64,000 nt of DNA. Source: Euglena gracilis (lineage: Eukaryota; Euglenida; Euglenophyceae; Euglenales). The notes beneath the pieces were generated by a model. It had not been told where the DNA came from, did not search any database, and was given only the letters and a program-made list of their open reading frames with translations. The first letter of the stretch is position 1. Each line of letters starts with the position of its first letter. Location of the stretch: positions 43,130,212 through 43,194,211 of the forward strand of contig CP154957.1 in assembly GCA_039621445.1 (NCBI GenBank), written 5' to 3'. Positions 9,751-20,479 of this stretch are shown here, in pieces. Both the position numbers and the translations under genes were made by a program.

Positions 9751-11090
9751 GTTTCCACCTTGTTTTTAACAGGAGGTCTTCAATTACGGGAAGGGGGTAG
9801 GACACACGCCTAGTTTGACTGTTAGGCCCCCGCATGTCTACCACTCCCATCCATTCACCTCCTTTTTTCGGCACTACAAATGTTACGGCCAGCCATACCG
9901 AAACTGTTCCCTTGGGTAATCGCTCAACAAATTTCCGGTCCCACCATTCCTGTGTGACCTTTTTGTGAGCTTCAAATCTTTCACCATGTAAGACAAAGGG
10001 TTTTTGCCTTGTGGGTACAGCCCCCTCCTTCAGAGGAATCTGGGCGTACCCATAAGGTCCCCGTACGGGAGGGTCAGGGGGTACCTCCGTACCCAAGACC
10101 TCCCCTTCAAAATCCTGAAAAATTTTATCCCGAAATGCTACCACCCTGGGGTCCTCCTTCTCACCCGAGTCGCGAGCCTGGATTATGGCATTCACTGCCT
10201 TGTCCTCGGCTGGCGATTCGGTGAGATGCTTGGCTATGGTATGCAATTCCTTCTTGCCAAGGAATTTTGGTTGCATATCAAAGCCTTGCAAGGGTAGGTG
10301 AAAATTCATTTTTTGCAGGTCCAACCACACCTTTTCATTTTCAAGGGACTCCGTGGTTGGTGCGTTTTCAGGGGATTCTCCGAAGTCAGAAACCACAACC
10401 CCAATTCTTTTTTGTGAACTGTGTTTTTTCTTCCCCTTATGGGATTTCCGTTTCTGATTTCTTGTATCCCACCCGTACAAGAAAGTCAGATTAGGATTGT
10501 CAAAAACCAAAGCCTTATGGTGTGGGAATACACCCAAACCATGTTCGGCTAACCATGGAAATGATAATATAGCATCTACCTCAATATCCGCGAGGTAGAA
10601 TTCCCCTTCGAGGTACAAGGCCTGGGTGCCCCCCTGCCCCGTACCCCTGCGTTGAAAACCCAACTCCAATTTAATACACTGGTCGCCCCCCAAAACACAT
10701 TGGCCGTTGGCAGCCACCAGCCGAATTGGCATTCGCGGTGACCTGGCCAAATGTTTTGGAACGATGGACCTTTTGACCAGGTTCACCTGGGCTCCCGTGT
10801 CCACCAAAACTTTGAGCTGCTTGGTATCTCCGTTAGGGAGATACGTCTGTGATGACATCAAAAGTTGCAGCTCGTTTTCAATGGGCAACACCTGATTAAC
10901 CTTCAAGGTGTTGCCCAAATGACAACAACGGTCTGGAATTTCCCATTCCTCAAAATCCTGGGAATTTTGGGAAATTTCTTTGGGCTGCCCCCCCAGAAAG
11001 TCCCCAGCACTTAGGAGATAATCAATCACCAGGGGGGGTATTCTCCCTTTTTGTCGGGGGGTAAACTTCATTTTTCTGCCCCCCAACAAT
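9668..11090 (-). CDS. Element A aspartic protease and RT fingers
   Basis: This part of a frame open from 11359 to 9668 holds the retropepsin (KVLVDTGAQVNLV, about 10780-10810; flap-side block ILSFPWLAEHGLGV near 10540). A Lys-rich linker follows, then the RT N-terminus with VWLAVTFVVPKKGGEW and GVVDMRGPNSQTRRVSYPLP near 9780-9860. The catalytic DTGA is intact. The frame runs continuously from the MTase C-terminal half, so MTase and protease would be part of one polyprotein. Confidence 0.88.
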
Positions 11091-11710
11091 TCACGGTGCC
11101 GGAACTGCCCATTGTCCCCCATCACCAGGTTAGGACACGATTCGCCATCGCACAACACCGACCGTAATTGTGAAATGGCTGGGCAGCACCAGAAACGTGT
11201 GGGCTTTTTATAACCCCAATCCGAAAACTGACAATAATCAATGTCGATATAGGGCAGGTTTTTCACCACCTCCCTATTTCGCAAAAGTCCAGTGCGGGGG
11301 TTCTCCAACCACCACAACTTTGGCTGAAAATAATTTATAATTTCCAGGGATTTCTCCACCAGGGCATCCGCCTGGAGAAATCCCTTGGCCTGGGGTTATA
11401 GGCTGTGGAATAAATATTACAGGGGGGACTAGCGGCAATAACCTCAAAAAAATCCAACCGGGTATCGCCTGTAGTTCCAGGTCAAAATGTCTGTGTGGGG
11501 GTGGAAGTCCGTCCAGGGGGCATTTTCGATTGACAAAACTTCATACCCTTTTTCTGCCAACCGCCTCCCTACTGAACCCGTGCCAGCGAATAAGTCTAAT
11601 GCCTGAGGTCGCTGGGCTGATGGTAGGGGGTTGGGCTGTGGCGGGTTTGAATGCAAAACGGGAACCCTTGAACATTTTCCTTCCCTCCAGGAGTATCGGG
11701 TCCGATTCAA
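11090..11710 (-). pseudogene. Element A cytosine-C5 methyltransferase domain
   Basis: The N-terminal part (from 11710) shows motif I as ALDLFAGTGSVGRRLAEKGYEVLSI. The catalytic motif IV (ASPPC) falls in a neighbouring frame at about 11425. The first frame then resumes with PKLWWLENPRTGLL (motif VI-like ENP) and DYCQFSDWGYKKPTRFW. Two compensating single-base shifts, one at a T7 run near 11446 and one near 11400, split the domain. The domain order matches elements B and C. C5-MTases use the PPC cysteine and the motif VI glutamate for catalysis; both are encoded here but not in one frame. Confidence 0.8.
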
Positions 11711-11877
11711 AAATCTGGGGGTTGATCCAAAGAATGTTTTTCACCACACCCTGAATCAGCCATAAAATCCTGTACAGCCCAGTTTTTTGAATCAGAAATA
11801 TTTACACCGTTTTCCTCACAGGGGGGAGAGACACGGCCATGGGCATCCCCCCCCTTCTCAAACTGCCCCTGGCCCCC

Positions 11878-13098
11878 CTATTGGGCTCCAGGGGGAGAAG
11901 AGGTGGGCCCACCCCCCTTTGACCATGCACCCCCCTTGCCTGAGGAATTTCGCTGAGTGGCTGGCTGCCCTTTACCCTTGGGCTGCCCCTTGCCTTTTCC
12001 ATTATTTTGCCAAAAATACTTAGATTTAGCAAGGGCCTCACTCAGCGGTTTGTTACACTCATAAAAATAATGTCCGCCCTCCCCACAGTTGAAGCATGGA
12101 TATGGGGACCTGCCCCTACCCGATGCCTGCGGGGTCCAGGTCTGCCCCCCGTTGCCTTGCCGGGCTGGGGGTGCTGGACTTTGGGTTCGCGACCATGAAG
12201 CTGCACCTGGCCGCGAAGACGAAGAAGGGGACCTGCCGCGTGGGGCTGGCTGAGCTGGCCCCTTATCCCCTTTCGCAGCTGGCTGTGGGGCAGATTTTGA
12301 GGTGTGACCCTGCCCCCCGGCTGCTGGTGCTGACATGGATGTTGGGGACACCGGGGGGGTCTGGCCTTTTTCCAACACCTGTATTTTCCCTGAGCCTTTT
12401 GTTGTCGATTTGCTGAATAATCTGGGAAAATGGTGCTGATTCAAAGCCAAATCCTGCCTTTCCCGAAGAGCCAACCTGCCCTCGGCAAAAGCAAACATTT
12501 CCTCAACGGTCATTAGTTGTTCCACCAATTCGGCGTTGAGGAAATTTTCCATTCCCTGCAATTTCCTTCCATTTACGGCTGTTAATTTCAGTGCCTCCTC
12601 CGAAGAACTGAAATAAATAAGGCAAATGGCACCAGGGTTTTTGATAACCACTTTCCGTGGATCAATCCCCCCAGTGATTTGGCTCACACTCCTTTTAATC
12701 CCATCCACCGTGGGATTTGGTATCCCTGTGAGCCTGACAATGGGTTGTTTACGGGCTCGGTTATCCTCCTCTTCTATGCAAAACTTGCTTAAAAAAGGAG
12801 GAACTCTTTCCAAAAATAATCTCCGAGCCTCCCCGGCTGTGGCATCCTTAACATGGTGCCAGGCACTGCAAAATTTAATCCAAAATTCTTGCAGGTCAGC
12901 CCGGGTAATTTTTCCTTCATTAACCATGGTTACCTCCTGCCATATTTTCCGAGCCGTCAGCCCCTTACTCGAGGCATAACGGTTCTGGAATTGGGCTAAT
13001 ATGGTGGGGTAACTTAATTTAGCTCCATTCAACCGATAGAGCCTGATTTCCTCCCTTAATCTGGGTCCTAAACATGCCTCAAAAACCTGGAGCTTTTA
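11878..13098 (-). CDS. Element A Gag C-terminal half: capsid, RRM-like fold, zinc knuckle
   Basis: This 384-residue frame begins with a capsid-like helical region (YPTILAQFQNRYASSKGLTARKIWQEV). At residues 97-170 (about 12523-12744) it has an RRM-like beta-alpha-beta pattern (PIVRLTGIP, VVIKNPGAICLIYFSS, GRKLQGMENFLNAE). A Lys/Pro/Ser-rich linker follows, then a single CCHC knuckle CFNCGEGGHYFYEC (about 12040-12085) and a basic tail. It is in frame with the block upstream (14244-13096) but for one TAA at 13096-13098. RRM folds are not standard in gypsy Gag proteins. Confidence 0.75.
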
Positions 13099-14244
13099 CA
13101 AATCAGAATACGGTTTGCCTGATGTCAACCTATCCCAGTAAAGATTCCAATCTACTTCAAAATCTTGCCAGGAAATGCTGCCCGATTCATCAAAATAGGG
13201 CTTAGCACCTCCCTGCAAAATTTCAAAAGCTACTGGGTCACCGATAAAAGGAAAACCCAACCCGTTACCTGGGTTGGCTGCAGCCCCCCCTGTCCCGATA
13301 GGTCTAATCGAGAAAGCAGGGGCTGCAGAAACATGTGGGGGGACACACAATGACACAGAAGAAACCACTGCCGTGTCTTGCGTGTCCTCCAAAACAAATC
13401 CCTCCTCAATCACTAAGGGAGGGGAAATGTTTGAACCTGCAGATTTATTTTGAGAAATAATCTGATCTGAAAACGCTGGGTCAGCACTGGGCACCGTGCT
13501 GGCCAGTGAGCTGGAAGGCTGCCCCAGGGGCTGCTGCTGTCCAGCCGACGGCAGGCCCAGCCCCCTTGGCAGCCCGTGAGCAGGCTGCGGCTGGCCTGCT
13601 GGCTGGCCAGGCTGCTGGGCTAGCTGGACGACGGGCTGCTGGGCCAGCTGCTGCCCAGGCTGTGGCAGCTCCACTGGGTGTAGGGGCTGCTGGCTGCCCT
13701 GCCGCAGCCACCACATGTCAGAAATTTTCTGCAAAACTCCTCTCGGTTCTGCAGTTGGGTGTACGGGTCCATTTTTTTGTAAATCCTGCAACACTTTCTG
13801 CAACTCGAAAGTGTTCCCCCCAACTTTTGCAAGTCCCTGCCTTAATTCCTCCACCAGCCCACCAAATTTTTTCTCCTGGGAAAAAATCTGCTGATGAACA
13901 CTCTGAAAATTCTGCTGACAATCCGTCAACAGTTTTTGCATTTCTGAGTGTCGTTTCCCTACTTCATCTGAAATATTCTGGTGCAGTTTCTGAATACCAC
14001 CACCAAAACCATGGAGGGCCGTATTCATTGCTGAATTTTGCTCACCCAGCTGGCGAACATAATCAGCGAACTGCTGGAGCTGCTGAGCCTGGCCCTGTAC
14101 CGTACTACGCAGCGATACCAGGTCAGCCTGAACTTCAACGATTTTGGCAGCGACAACGGCCAGCTCCTGGAGAGTTTCTGCCTCCCCCCCCCTGAGCTGG
14201 CTGGGCGGCTTTAAAATTCTCAGCAAACCGCTGAAAATTTTCAA
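13096..14244 (-). pseudogene. Element A Gag middle part, coiled-coil and Gln-rich
   Basis: A 382-residue frame with long heptad-like helices (QELAVVAAKIVEVQADLVSLRSTVQGQ...), a Gln/Pro-rich low-complexity middle (QPGQQLAQQPVVQLAQQPGQ) and the start of the capsid region (FEVDWNLYWDRL). It overlaps the upstream gag ORF by about 110 bases in a different frame. The switch lies at a run of eight G on the minus strand (about 14185-14192), where a one-base change would join the two. It ends at a TAA directly before the capsid part continues in the same frame. Confidence 0.7.
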
Positions 14245-16117
14245 GCACGAGATCCTTAATTGGAAAGGCAGCCACCTGATTTTGCACTTGTTTCAAAATT
14301 TCCTGTGGCAGGTTGTCCAAAATTCGTAAAAATTCCTGCCTCAGGGCCAAAAACTGATCACGGCTCGAAGAAAACTGCTGGGCCAGTTTTTCCTCAAAAC
14401 TTTTTTCCTGCCCAACAAAAAGTTCAAGTGCCTGTGCGTCAATTTTTTGCACAGAAATTTGCACCTGGGCCTCACATTTTTTCTCAAAAAGTTCAAAAAT
14501 ATGGAGGCAGTCAGCCCTGGCCGTTTCTTCGATTCGTGCAGCCATGTGCTCCACCAGGTGGATGTCGACTGCGGGGGGTTGTTGCTGCTGCTGCTGCTGC
14601 AGAACCCACTCTTCGTTGGCTTTTTCCAAAGCCAAAACCCGAAAAGTCAGGTGCTGCACAGCCCACTGGAGGTCTCTGTTACTTTGTAAAAATTGCCCCC
14701 AGGGGTCTTCAAATTCCTGATTTTGTGAACCCCCCCTGGGGGTGGCTTCAGAACTTTCATAGGCTGGGGGTTGGACCTCCTCCTCACCCCCCTCGATGAA
14801 AATATGAGGAGGCTGGGGGGCTGCAGCAGCTGCTGGCTGACCGTGATCAACCTCACGGTGCAGCCGTTTTTGCTGAACTTCATCACTGCCTGGTGATGAA
14901 GCCGGTGTTCGGGGTCGTCGAGCAGAAGTAGAGCTGGGCTGGTCCTTCGGGTTTTCCTCTGCCTGCTCGACTTCTGCTCTGACCCGTTCGCTGCTGTCCC
15001 AGTTATTATTATTGTTTAAGCCCAGCACATTGACCTGTGCTTGCTTTTCAAAGAAAACTGGGCTGGGGTTATCACCCCCCTGCCCTGCCGAGGCACTTGC
15101 CGTTTCCTTCGCCAGCCCATCTACCTGGGATGGTTGGGAAAACTGCAAAAGTGCCACCGGCTCTTGGGCTGGTGTTGAAGAAACTGGTTGAGCTGGAGGC
15201 AAAGGCAATGCAAAAGCGGGTAATGATGGCAGATTCCCTAAATTTTGCACCCACGAAAATTCTGGGAGAGGTTGCAACTCAGGCAGCACAAAACCGTACC
15301 CCATATTTTGCAAAGGCAAAACCCCTGAAAAAGGCTCTGGAAAACACGGTTGGTTGGAAATGACAACCTGGCCATCCCCACCCTGAAATTCCAACATCTG
15401 TCCCATATTTGTGGGGGTTCTGAGTGCAGCCAAACTGGTTTCGGGTCCCAACCCCCTGTGCCCCGAAACTCCAATCGTCAGATTTGCCATCTGAGATTGG
15501 GCCATTGGCTGATCATCAAAGAAAACATTCTGAGCAGGGATTTCCAACCCAAAATTTCCGACTGAAGGCTGAAGGATCAACCTCTGCTTACCATGTTTCA
15601 CGCCCGTGCTGCCATGTCCCCCGGCAGCACTGGGGTGAAGCGGAAACCCCCGCCCCGGGCCAGTTTCCGGCGTAGGATCGTTTTTTGGCTCCTCGAGCCG
15701 ACTTGTGTCGGAAATTGTTTCCCATTCTGGCCCCTCCTGTGGCCGAAACTGGGCCATCATTTCCAAGGAGGAACCTCCCAGTGGACCCTCCCCGACCCCT
15801 GAGGGGGGTGTCACTGGGATCTCCAAGGGGGGTGCCTTTGGGGTTTCAACCCCTCCCTGCTCAGCTGAACCAGTGAGAGCCAACACCCCCCCCTGGGTGT
15901 CATTTCTCACAGTTTCTGGGCCAAAAAGGGGGTTTTGGGGTGAAAAATGGCCTGTGGTTGCCTGAGTTGAAGAGACCCACCCCCCTGCCCCTTTTCCCAC
16001 AGATGAGGTGGGGGGAAGACAAACCTCTCCTTCTTCAAATGATTGATTTTGTTGATCTTCCATTGCAATTGAAATTCCAAACTCAATTCTTGATTGTAAT
16101 TGGATGTATTTGCCCAC
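14135..16117 (-). CDS. Element A Gag N-terminal part, starting inside the LTR
   Basis: The 660-residue frame starts at 16117 inside the 5' LTR, crosses the LTR end (15594) and PBS without a stop, and continues 1.5 kb into the interior. The first 174 codons are therefore LTR-encoded. Composition is Pro/Gly/Glu-rich, then Gln-rich with coiled-coil helices (LEKANEEWVLQQ..., LAQQFSSSRDQFLALRQEFLRIL). No enzymatic motif is present. The C-terminal end switches to the 14244 frame. In Ty1 the gag AUG also lies in the LTR, but only shortly before its end. The start codon is the first in-frame ATG and is not proven. Confidence 0.65.
   Translation of the reverse strand: MGKYIQLQSRIEFGISIAMEDQQNQSFEEGEVCLPPTSSVGKGAGGWVSSTQATTGHFSPQNPLFGPETVRNDTQGGVLALTGSAEQGGVETPKAPPLEIPVTPPSGVGEGPLGGSSLEMMAQFRPQEGPEWETISDTSRLEEPKNDPTPETGPGRGFPLHPSAAGGHGSTGVKHGKQRLILQPSVGNFGLEIPAQNVFFDDQPMAQSQMANLTIGVSGHRGLGPETSLAALRTPTNMGQMLEFQGGDGQVVISNQPCFPEPFSGVLPLQNMGYGFVLPELQPLPEFSWVQNLGNLPSLPAFALPLPPAQPVSSTPAQEPVALLQFSQPSQVDGLAKETASASAGQGGDNPSPVFFEKQAQVNVLGLNNNNNWDSSERVRAEVEQAEENPKDQPSSTSARRPRTPASSPGSDEVQQKRLHREVDHGQPAAAAAPQPPHIFIEGGEEEVQPPAYESSEATPRGGSQNQEFEDPWGQFLQSNRDLQWAVQHLTFRVLALEKANEEWVLQQQQQQQPPAVDIHLVEHMAARIEETARADCLHIFELFEKKCEAQVQISVQKIDAQALELFVGQEKSFEEKLAQQFSSSRDQFLALRQEFLRILDNLPQEILKQVQNQVAAFPIKDLVLENFQRFAENFKAAQPAQGGGGRNSPGAGRCRCQNR
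15581..15593 (-). other. Element A primer-binding site
   Basis: Directly after the LTR end, the minus strand reads TGGTAAGCAGAGGTTGATCC. It resembles the complement of the initiator-Met tRNA 3' end (TGGTAGCAGAGG type) with a one-base insertion. Confidence 0.75.
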
Positions 16118-16683
16118 AACAAGTACAATGGTGTAAAAGGTAAAGAGGAAAACCCTGTGAAAATAAAATGATTTTGATGCCCTTGATGGGCAGTTAAATT
16201 TAGGATTGAGTGCGCTGATTCCTAAGCGCTCTCAAATCCCAAATTCTTGCCCATTGCATCACAATTAACCAACCCAAGTCAAAATCAAGGTTTCCCCCCT
16301 TGATTTTGATAAATTATGCTGAATTCCATCATTATTGAGCTTTGCAAACCCCTGCAAAAACTTCAGGAACTCAGGCGCCAATCCCTTAAACCTCTGTTCC
16401 AAGCGCTTGCAAGCGCTCTCACCAAATCCAACATTTTCCCTTAAAACCAAAGGAAAAATGCATAAAAAGCTTAAATTGTGCTAAATAAACCCAAAATCAC
16501 CCTTTGGGAATACCTAGCATCACTCAATCTCTCTCCTTGCACAACCAAACCATGGGCGCCCTAGGAGAGGGAATTTTAATGGAAATGTTTAGAAAGCCTT
16601 AAAATTAGAGCAAAACCGCCCTCAAAAGGCCTTCTAAAAGGGAAAAACTCCGCCGCCCGGCGGTCGACCTCAAAAGGTCGTCA
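15594..16683 (-). repeat. Element A 5' LTR
   Basis: The 1,090-bp LTR has TG...CA ends. It is AT-rich toward the outer side (16140-16600, the likely U3/promoter part) and GC-rich and coding-like on the inner side. See the Gag N-terminal entry for the ORF that begins within it. Confidence 0.92.
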
Positions 16684-17150
16684 CCGGCAGCCCGGGGGTG
16701 GCAGAACCGGTAAACAATTCTTCTGATGACATGCTTGTGTGAAGTGTAGGCAGGGGTGTTGCCCGCATCCATGCTGAACCCAGGCCATTCTGTGTTTCTG
16801 ACAGACGCGCTTGATCTCGTGGTGGGCTGGCCCAGTGTAGTTTGTCCACTACTGCGCGGTGAAGGTGAGTTGTCCACCAGTGTTGTGATTGATGATTTTA
16901 AACAGCCAGTTTGGTGTTGTCTGGTTTGTCCAGGCGTCTTTGGAGTGGTTCAAGGTTCAGGCGCGTGAGAGCCGCCAGAACGTGAATAGCGTTTTGGAAC
17001 ATTTCATCGTTAACTTTCGCGGCATAAAGTGGCAATTGTATTATTGTGTGTTGGCGGCGGCCCCTGGGGTGCGGCGCCAGGCGGGACCAAAAAGACCACC
17101 CGCGGAAACTTCCACTTTGCGGAAGTTCCAAATTTAAGTTCAATGGACTG
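16684..17150 (-). pseudogene. LINE ORF2 C-terminal fragment
   Basis: The minus strand encodes ALTRLNLEPLQRRL, then GLGSAWMRATPLPTLHTSMSSEELFTG across 16690-17060. This is like the post-RT C-terminus of non-LTR ORF2 proteins, where G-x-G-A-W-L and an LRxRLG-type ending occur. Stops and frame changes are present. Element A is inserted at its left end; related sequence may continue at 2800-2963. Confidence 0.5.
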
Positions 17151-18200
17151 CCTCTCTGTAGGTGGGTCCAAGCCTGCCCTCCCCCTCCTAGCCTAATCCC
17201 CCTCCTCTGTGAGACAAGTGTCCAAGATCCCCGATCAGAAATTGAAGGAATTCAGTATGTTTTTTCAATGGTGCACGTACTGGCCTACGTCAGCACAAAA
17301 AGAGTGACTGAAAAATTCCAGGTGTTGGATGTCGATTGTCTTGGGATGCTTTGGGAGGACTGACGACCCGTCACCCCTGGTGGGTTGGGGGGGGGGTGCT
17401 CAGGGCGGTTCGGCTGCCCGTCGCCGAAGATGAATCGTTGGGTTGGTTGGAGTGTGGTGGTGAGGACCCGAGGCCCCAATTTCAATTCAGCGGAATTGGA
17501 TCAAATCTGCAGAATGGTTGGCATAGTGATGGCGGTGTAGACCTTCGGTTTGCCTGCCCCGTGTTGTCTGTTCGGTGTGAATTGGAAGCAGATTTGCCAG
17601 AATCGCAGGTGTGTGCGGCGGTGTGAACGGCATGTTACCCGCCCCCTCCTCGATGAAGGAATTGTGGTCCTGGGATCTTGATTCGAGAGTGGCGGTGTGG
17701 ACTTCCTATGTTACCTGTCCCCGTTCATCATTCACAATGTGGACATTGTGCGGACTCTGGATTATCATTCTAATCCCCACACTCAGAATTTGCTGTACGT
17801 TACTTCCTTCCCCCCCAAAAAAACCCGCCAGCCACACCCCAGCAAGAGAAAACGAAAGGTGAGACCGAAGGCCTCGCCCCCTCCCTCCCCCTAGGGGAAA
17901 CCACCCCAGGGGGCCAAAAAAAACCCAGGCCTCGGGCCCACGGGGGCCAAGGCACCCCACCCCGAAGCCGAAGGCTTCGGGGACCCCCCCCAAAAAAAGA
18001 GGGCCGGAAAATTTCCCCGGGGCCGCCTCAAAAATTGCCGAAGGCGGTACGCAAGCGATCCGGGAGGGGAGTGCTGGCGGCGGCCCCTGGGGTGCGGCGC
18101 CGGGCGGTACCAAAAAGACCAACTGCGGAATCTTCCGCTTTGCGGAAGTTCCTAATTTAAGTTCAATGGACTGCCTCTCTGTAGGTGGGTCCAAGCCTGA
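17046..18200. repeat. 130-bp direct repeat pair bounding a 0.9-kb insert in LINE debris
   Basis: The segment 17046-17176 recurs at 18070-18200 with about 90% identity (GGCGGCGGCCCCTGGGGTGC ... GGTGGGTCCAAGCCTG). The sequence between (17177-18069) has no recognisable gene; its right part is a GC-rich block with CCCCAGGGGG-like runs. LINE coding sequence lies on both sides, on the minus strand, suggesting an insertion or duplication within the LINE copy. Confidence 0.6.
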
Positions 18201-18590
18201 ACACTTCATCCATCAAGCTGGCAAAGTCTTCTGCATTCAAGTATTAAGGATAAGAAAACAAAAGACACCCCAAGGAGACACCCAGAAAACTTGTGCTTCC
18301 TTTGGCGTTCAATTTGGCCAGGGCCGCCAGTCGAGCCGGGCCTTGAATGGGTCAGGTCTTTGATTCCACAACCTCCGAGGTGCAATGGTGTGCAGACTTG
18401 TTGCCTTTGGTTGATTGTCAGGGCTGTTCCCATGATGTCTTCGAAGCCTTTGATAATTGTTTCTGGGCATTGTTTGATACTTTTCGACAGGTGTTGGGTG
18501 TCTGCGCCCCTGAGGAGGTGTGTGATTCTGCACCCGTCAGCACAATTGCGTAACAGGTGATGTGCGATTTGACTGTCCCCCAAGCCGGTG
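18200..18590 (-). pseudogene. LINE ORF2 fragment (post-RT region)
   Basis: The minus strand reads CRITHLLRGADTQHLSKSIKQ and HLGGCGIKDLTHSRPGSTG. These are the conserved H-L-L-R and G-G-x-G-(I/L)-(K/R) blocks downstream of RT in many non-LTR elements. The order and strand agree with the fragment at 16684-17150, so both are probably parts of one LINE. Confidence 0.55.
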
Positions 18591-19500
18591 TTTTTTTCAA
18601 TCACAATTTCAGTGTTTGTTTCAGGATTCAGTGGGTTGGTTTGTGGGTTGGTTTTGCCGTCAAGGTGTGCAAGAGAGTGTGAGAGTGTGAGAGTGAGAGT
18701 GAGAGAGGGAAGTGAGATTTTCACACCAAATGGCAGATTTTTCAGCTTTCACAAAACTTTCGGAAACCGTCCAAAAAACGATCCTACGCACCGGCTGGGG
18801 TTGAGTGTGAACAAATGAAAGTGAATTGTGCGAACTGAAATATGTGAATGTGAAAATGGGGCAAACTTGGCAAGGAGGTGAGGAGTAGGGGATATAGGGG
18901 AAGGCGGTGAGGGTGGCCGTGTTGTAGGCTCTTGAATCCTTTTTGACTTCAACAACCAAATTGACTTCAACAACCAGTATGTATTGCAATTTCAAAGTCC
19001 ACCAACAAAGTCCACACTTCAAAGTCCACATGTAAATGCCAAATTCAATACAAAGGTATTCCTTCCTTGACAAAAAAAATCCGGAAAACCCCTCAAGTTC
19101 TGTGGGGAAAAAAACAGAATATGAAAGGTCAAAGTAATTTGAGCCGCTTCCAATTTCTGTCGCGGGTTTTTTTTAACTGATTGGCTGTTACCCGCCACTT
19201 TGAAATTTGCGCTTTCTGGCAAAAATTTTGGCAGCCGGCGAAAGCCGCCGCCGTCAGCCCCTCCCTTGCGACCTTAGTCGGACACCAAAAACTCGCACCC
19301 CTCCCCGTTCCTCAACAACGGTGGGGAAATCCTCCATTCCGCACTCTTTCATCCAAAGCCAATGTCCCACGCCCATTCTCCCTTGAAATTAACAAAAATG
19401 AGAAACAAAATTCAGGGACTATGGCTTTCAAGCGCCTTCAAACCTTTGGGAAAGACTTGGTTCACCAAACAATGAATATTATGCTGTCCTCACACCCGCT
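18591..19500. other. No gene seen; short GA/GT tract
   Basis: Bases 18661-18715 are a (GAGAGT)n-like simple repeat. The rest is moderately AT-rich with no ORF that resembles a protein family. Around 19225-19330 there is loose similarity to the start of the element A 3' UTR (CCCTTGCGACCTTAGTCGG-like), possibly an old remnant. Confidence 0.4.
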
Positions 19501-19810
19501 TCTCACGGGTGGAATGAGGGTCTTCACCAAAATCTGCCCCCCCTTTTCAAAGGGCCGGGGGGGGGGGCGTGTTTGATTTTTTGACAAAAATCTGCCAGGC
19601 CCGAGGAGGGGGGGGGCTTGATTTTTTTGACAAAAATCTCCCCGGCCCGAGGAGGGGGGGGGTGCGTTTGATTTTTATGACAAAGGCCGAATATGAACCA
19701 AAATTCCGCTCGACCCAAGGAGGGGGGGGCCTCGGGCCGGGGGGATTTTTTTTCAAAAAAAATAAAGCGCCCATCCCCTCCTCGGGCCGGGAGGTGTTTT
19801 GTCAAAAACT
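19501..19810. repeat. G-rich minisatellite
   Basis: Three to four units of about 55-60 bp combine CCCGAGGAGGGGGGGG with TTTGATTTTTNTGACAAAAATCT. Open frames across it on both strands result from the composition. Confidence 0.75.
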
Positions 19811-20274
19811 CTGTCTCCTTTACAAACCGAGTGGGGGCTCATAATGTGAGCATGGACTCCCAACCACAGTGTAATCCATCATCTCAAAGAGTCAATGAAA
19901 CAGAATCCTTCTCCACAAACCCTAACAACACCGCCATGTGTGTATGCGAGGGAGACGTGACGGCAACAGGGGGTAAGGAGGTTGGAGGGAAGGGAAAAGG
20001 GACGGCGGACGGCAATATAGCAAATGGGCAGCGAATATACTGGGGTGCCCCCACCCCCGGCCCCCTTGCGGGGCCTTTTCTTACCTTTATCTACTCTCCT
20101 TGGCAGTTTCTTGCATCTGTACATTCTCTCATTCACACACCCGTGCACGTGTGCGCACAAACACACACGGACGTGCAAAGCCGGCTTTGTTAAAAACAGC
20201 CTTGGACAGGGCCTTATGGCTCACCTTAGAGCCTATGGCCCACCGTCAATTTTTTCGTTTTCGCACATGACGTC
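19811..20274. other. Intergenic, no gene recognised
   Basis: Contains a CA/CG-rich simple stretch (about 20130-20180) and otherwise unremarkable sequence up to the left LTR of element D. Confidence 0.4.
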
Positions 20275-20479
20275 TGGACGTCTCGGAATATTCTTTTGTT
20301 TTCTTGAAATCCTCGGATTCCCAATTTTCTTGATATCCCAATTGTCCCAAAGACGTAATCACAAATCAATGTTGAGTCATAACACAAGAGCCAGCAGTAT
20401 GCAGGGGAAAAGTTTGAATTGGGAATACAGAATTCGGTTCGGCGGTTGGTAAGATGATCGGGTAAGCAAATAGTTCGCA
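20275..20479 (-). repeat. Element D 3' LTR
   Basis: A 205-bp LTR beginning TGGACGTCTC and ending AGTTCGCA on the plus strand. On the minus strand it is preceded by the purine-rich TGGGGGGCG (20481-20490), the likely PPT. Confidence 0.9.

Larger units (their letters stand above)
2964..16683 (-). mobile_element. Element A: near-complete Ty3/gypsy retrotransposon with MTase
   Basis: The element is bounded by 1,090-bp LTRs with TG...CA ends and flanked by the 4-bp target duplication CCGG (2960-2963 and 16684-16687). On the minus strand the order is LTR, PBS, long Gag, cytosine-MTase domain, protease, RT, RNase H, integrase, chromodomain, extra ORF with zinc knuckle, C-rich 3' UTR, PPT, LTR. I count about a dozen LTR differences, so the insertion is young. 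Even so, the coding region carries several single-base frameshifts at homopolymers and one gag stop. It lies within LINE debris. Confidence 0.92.
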
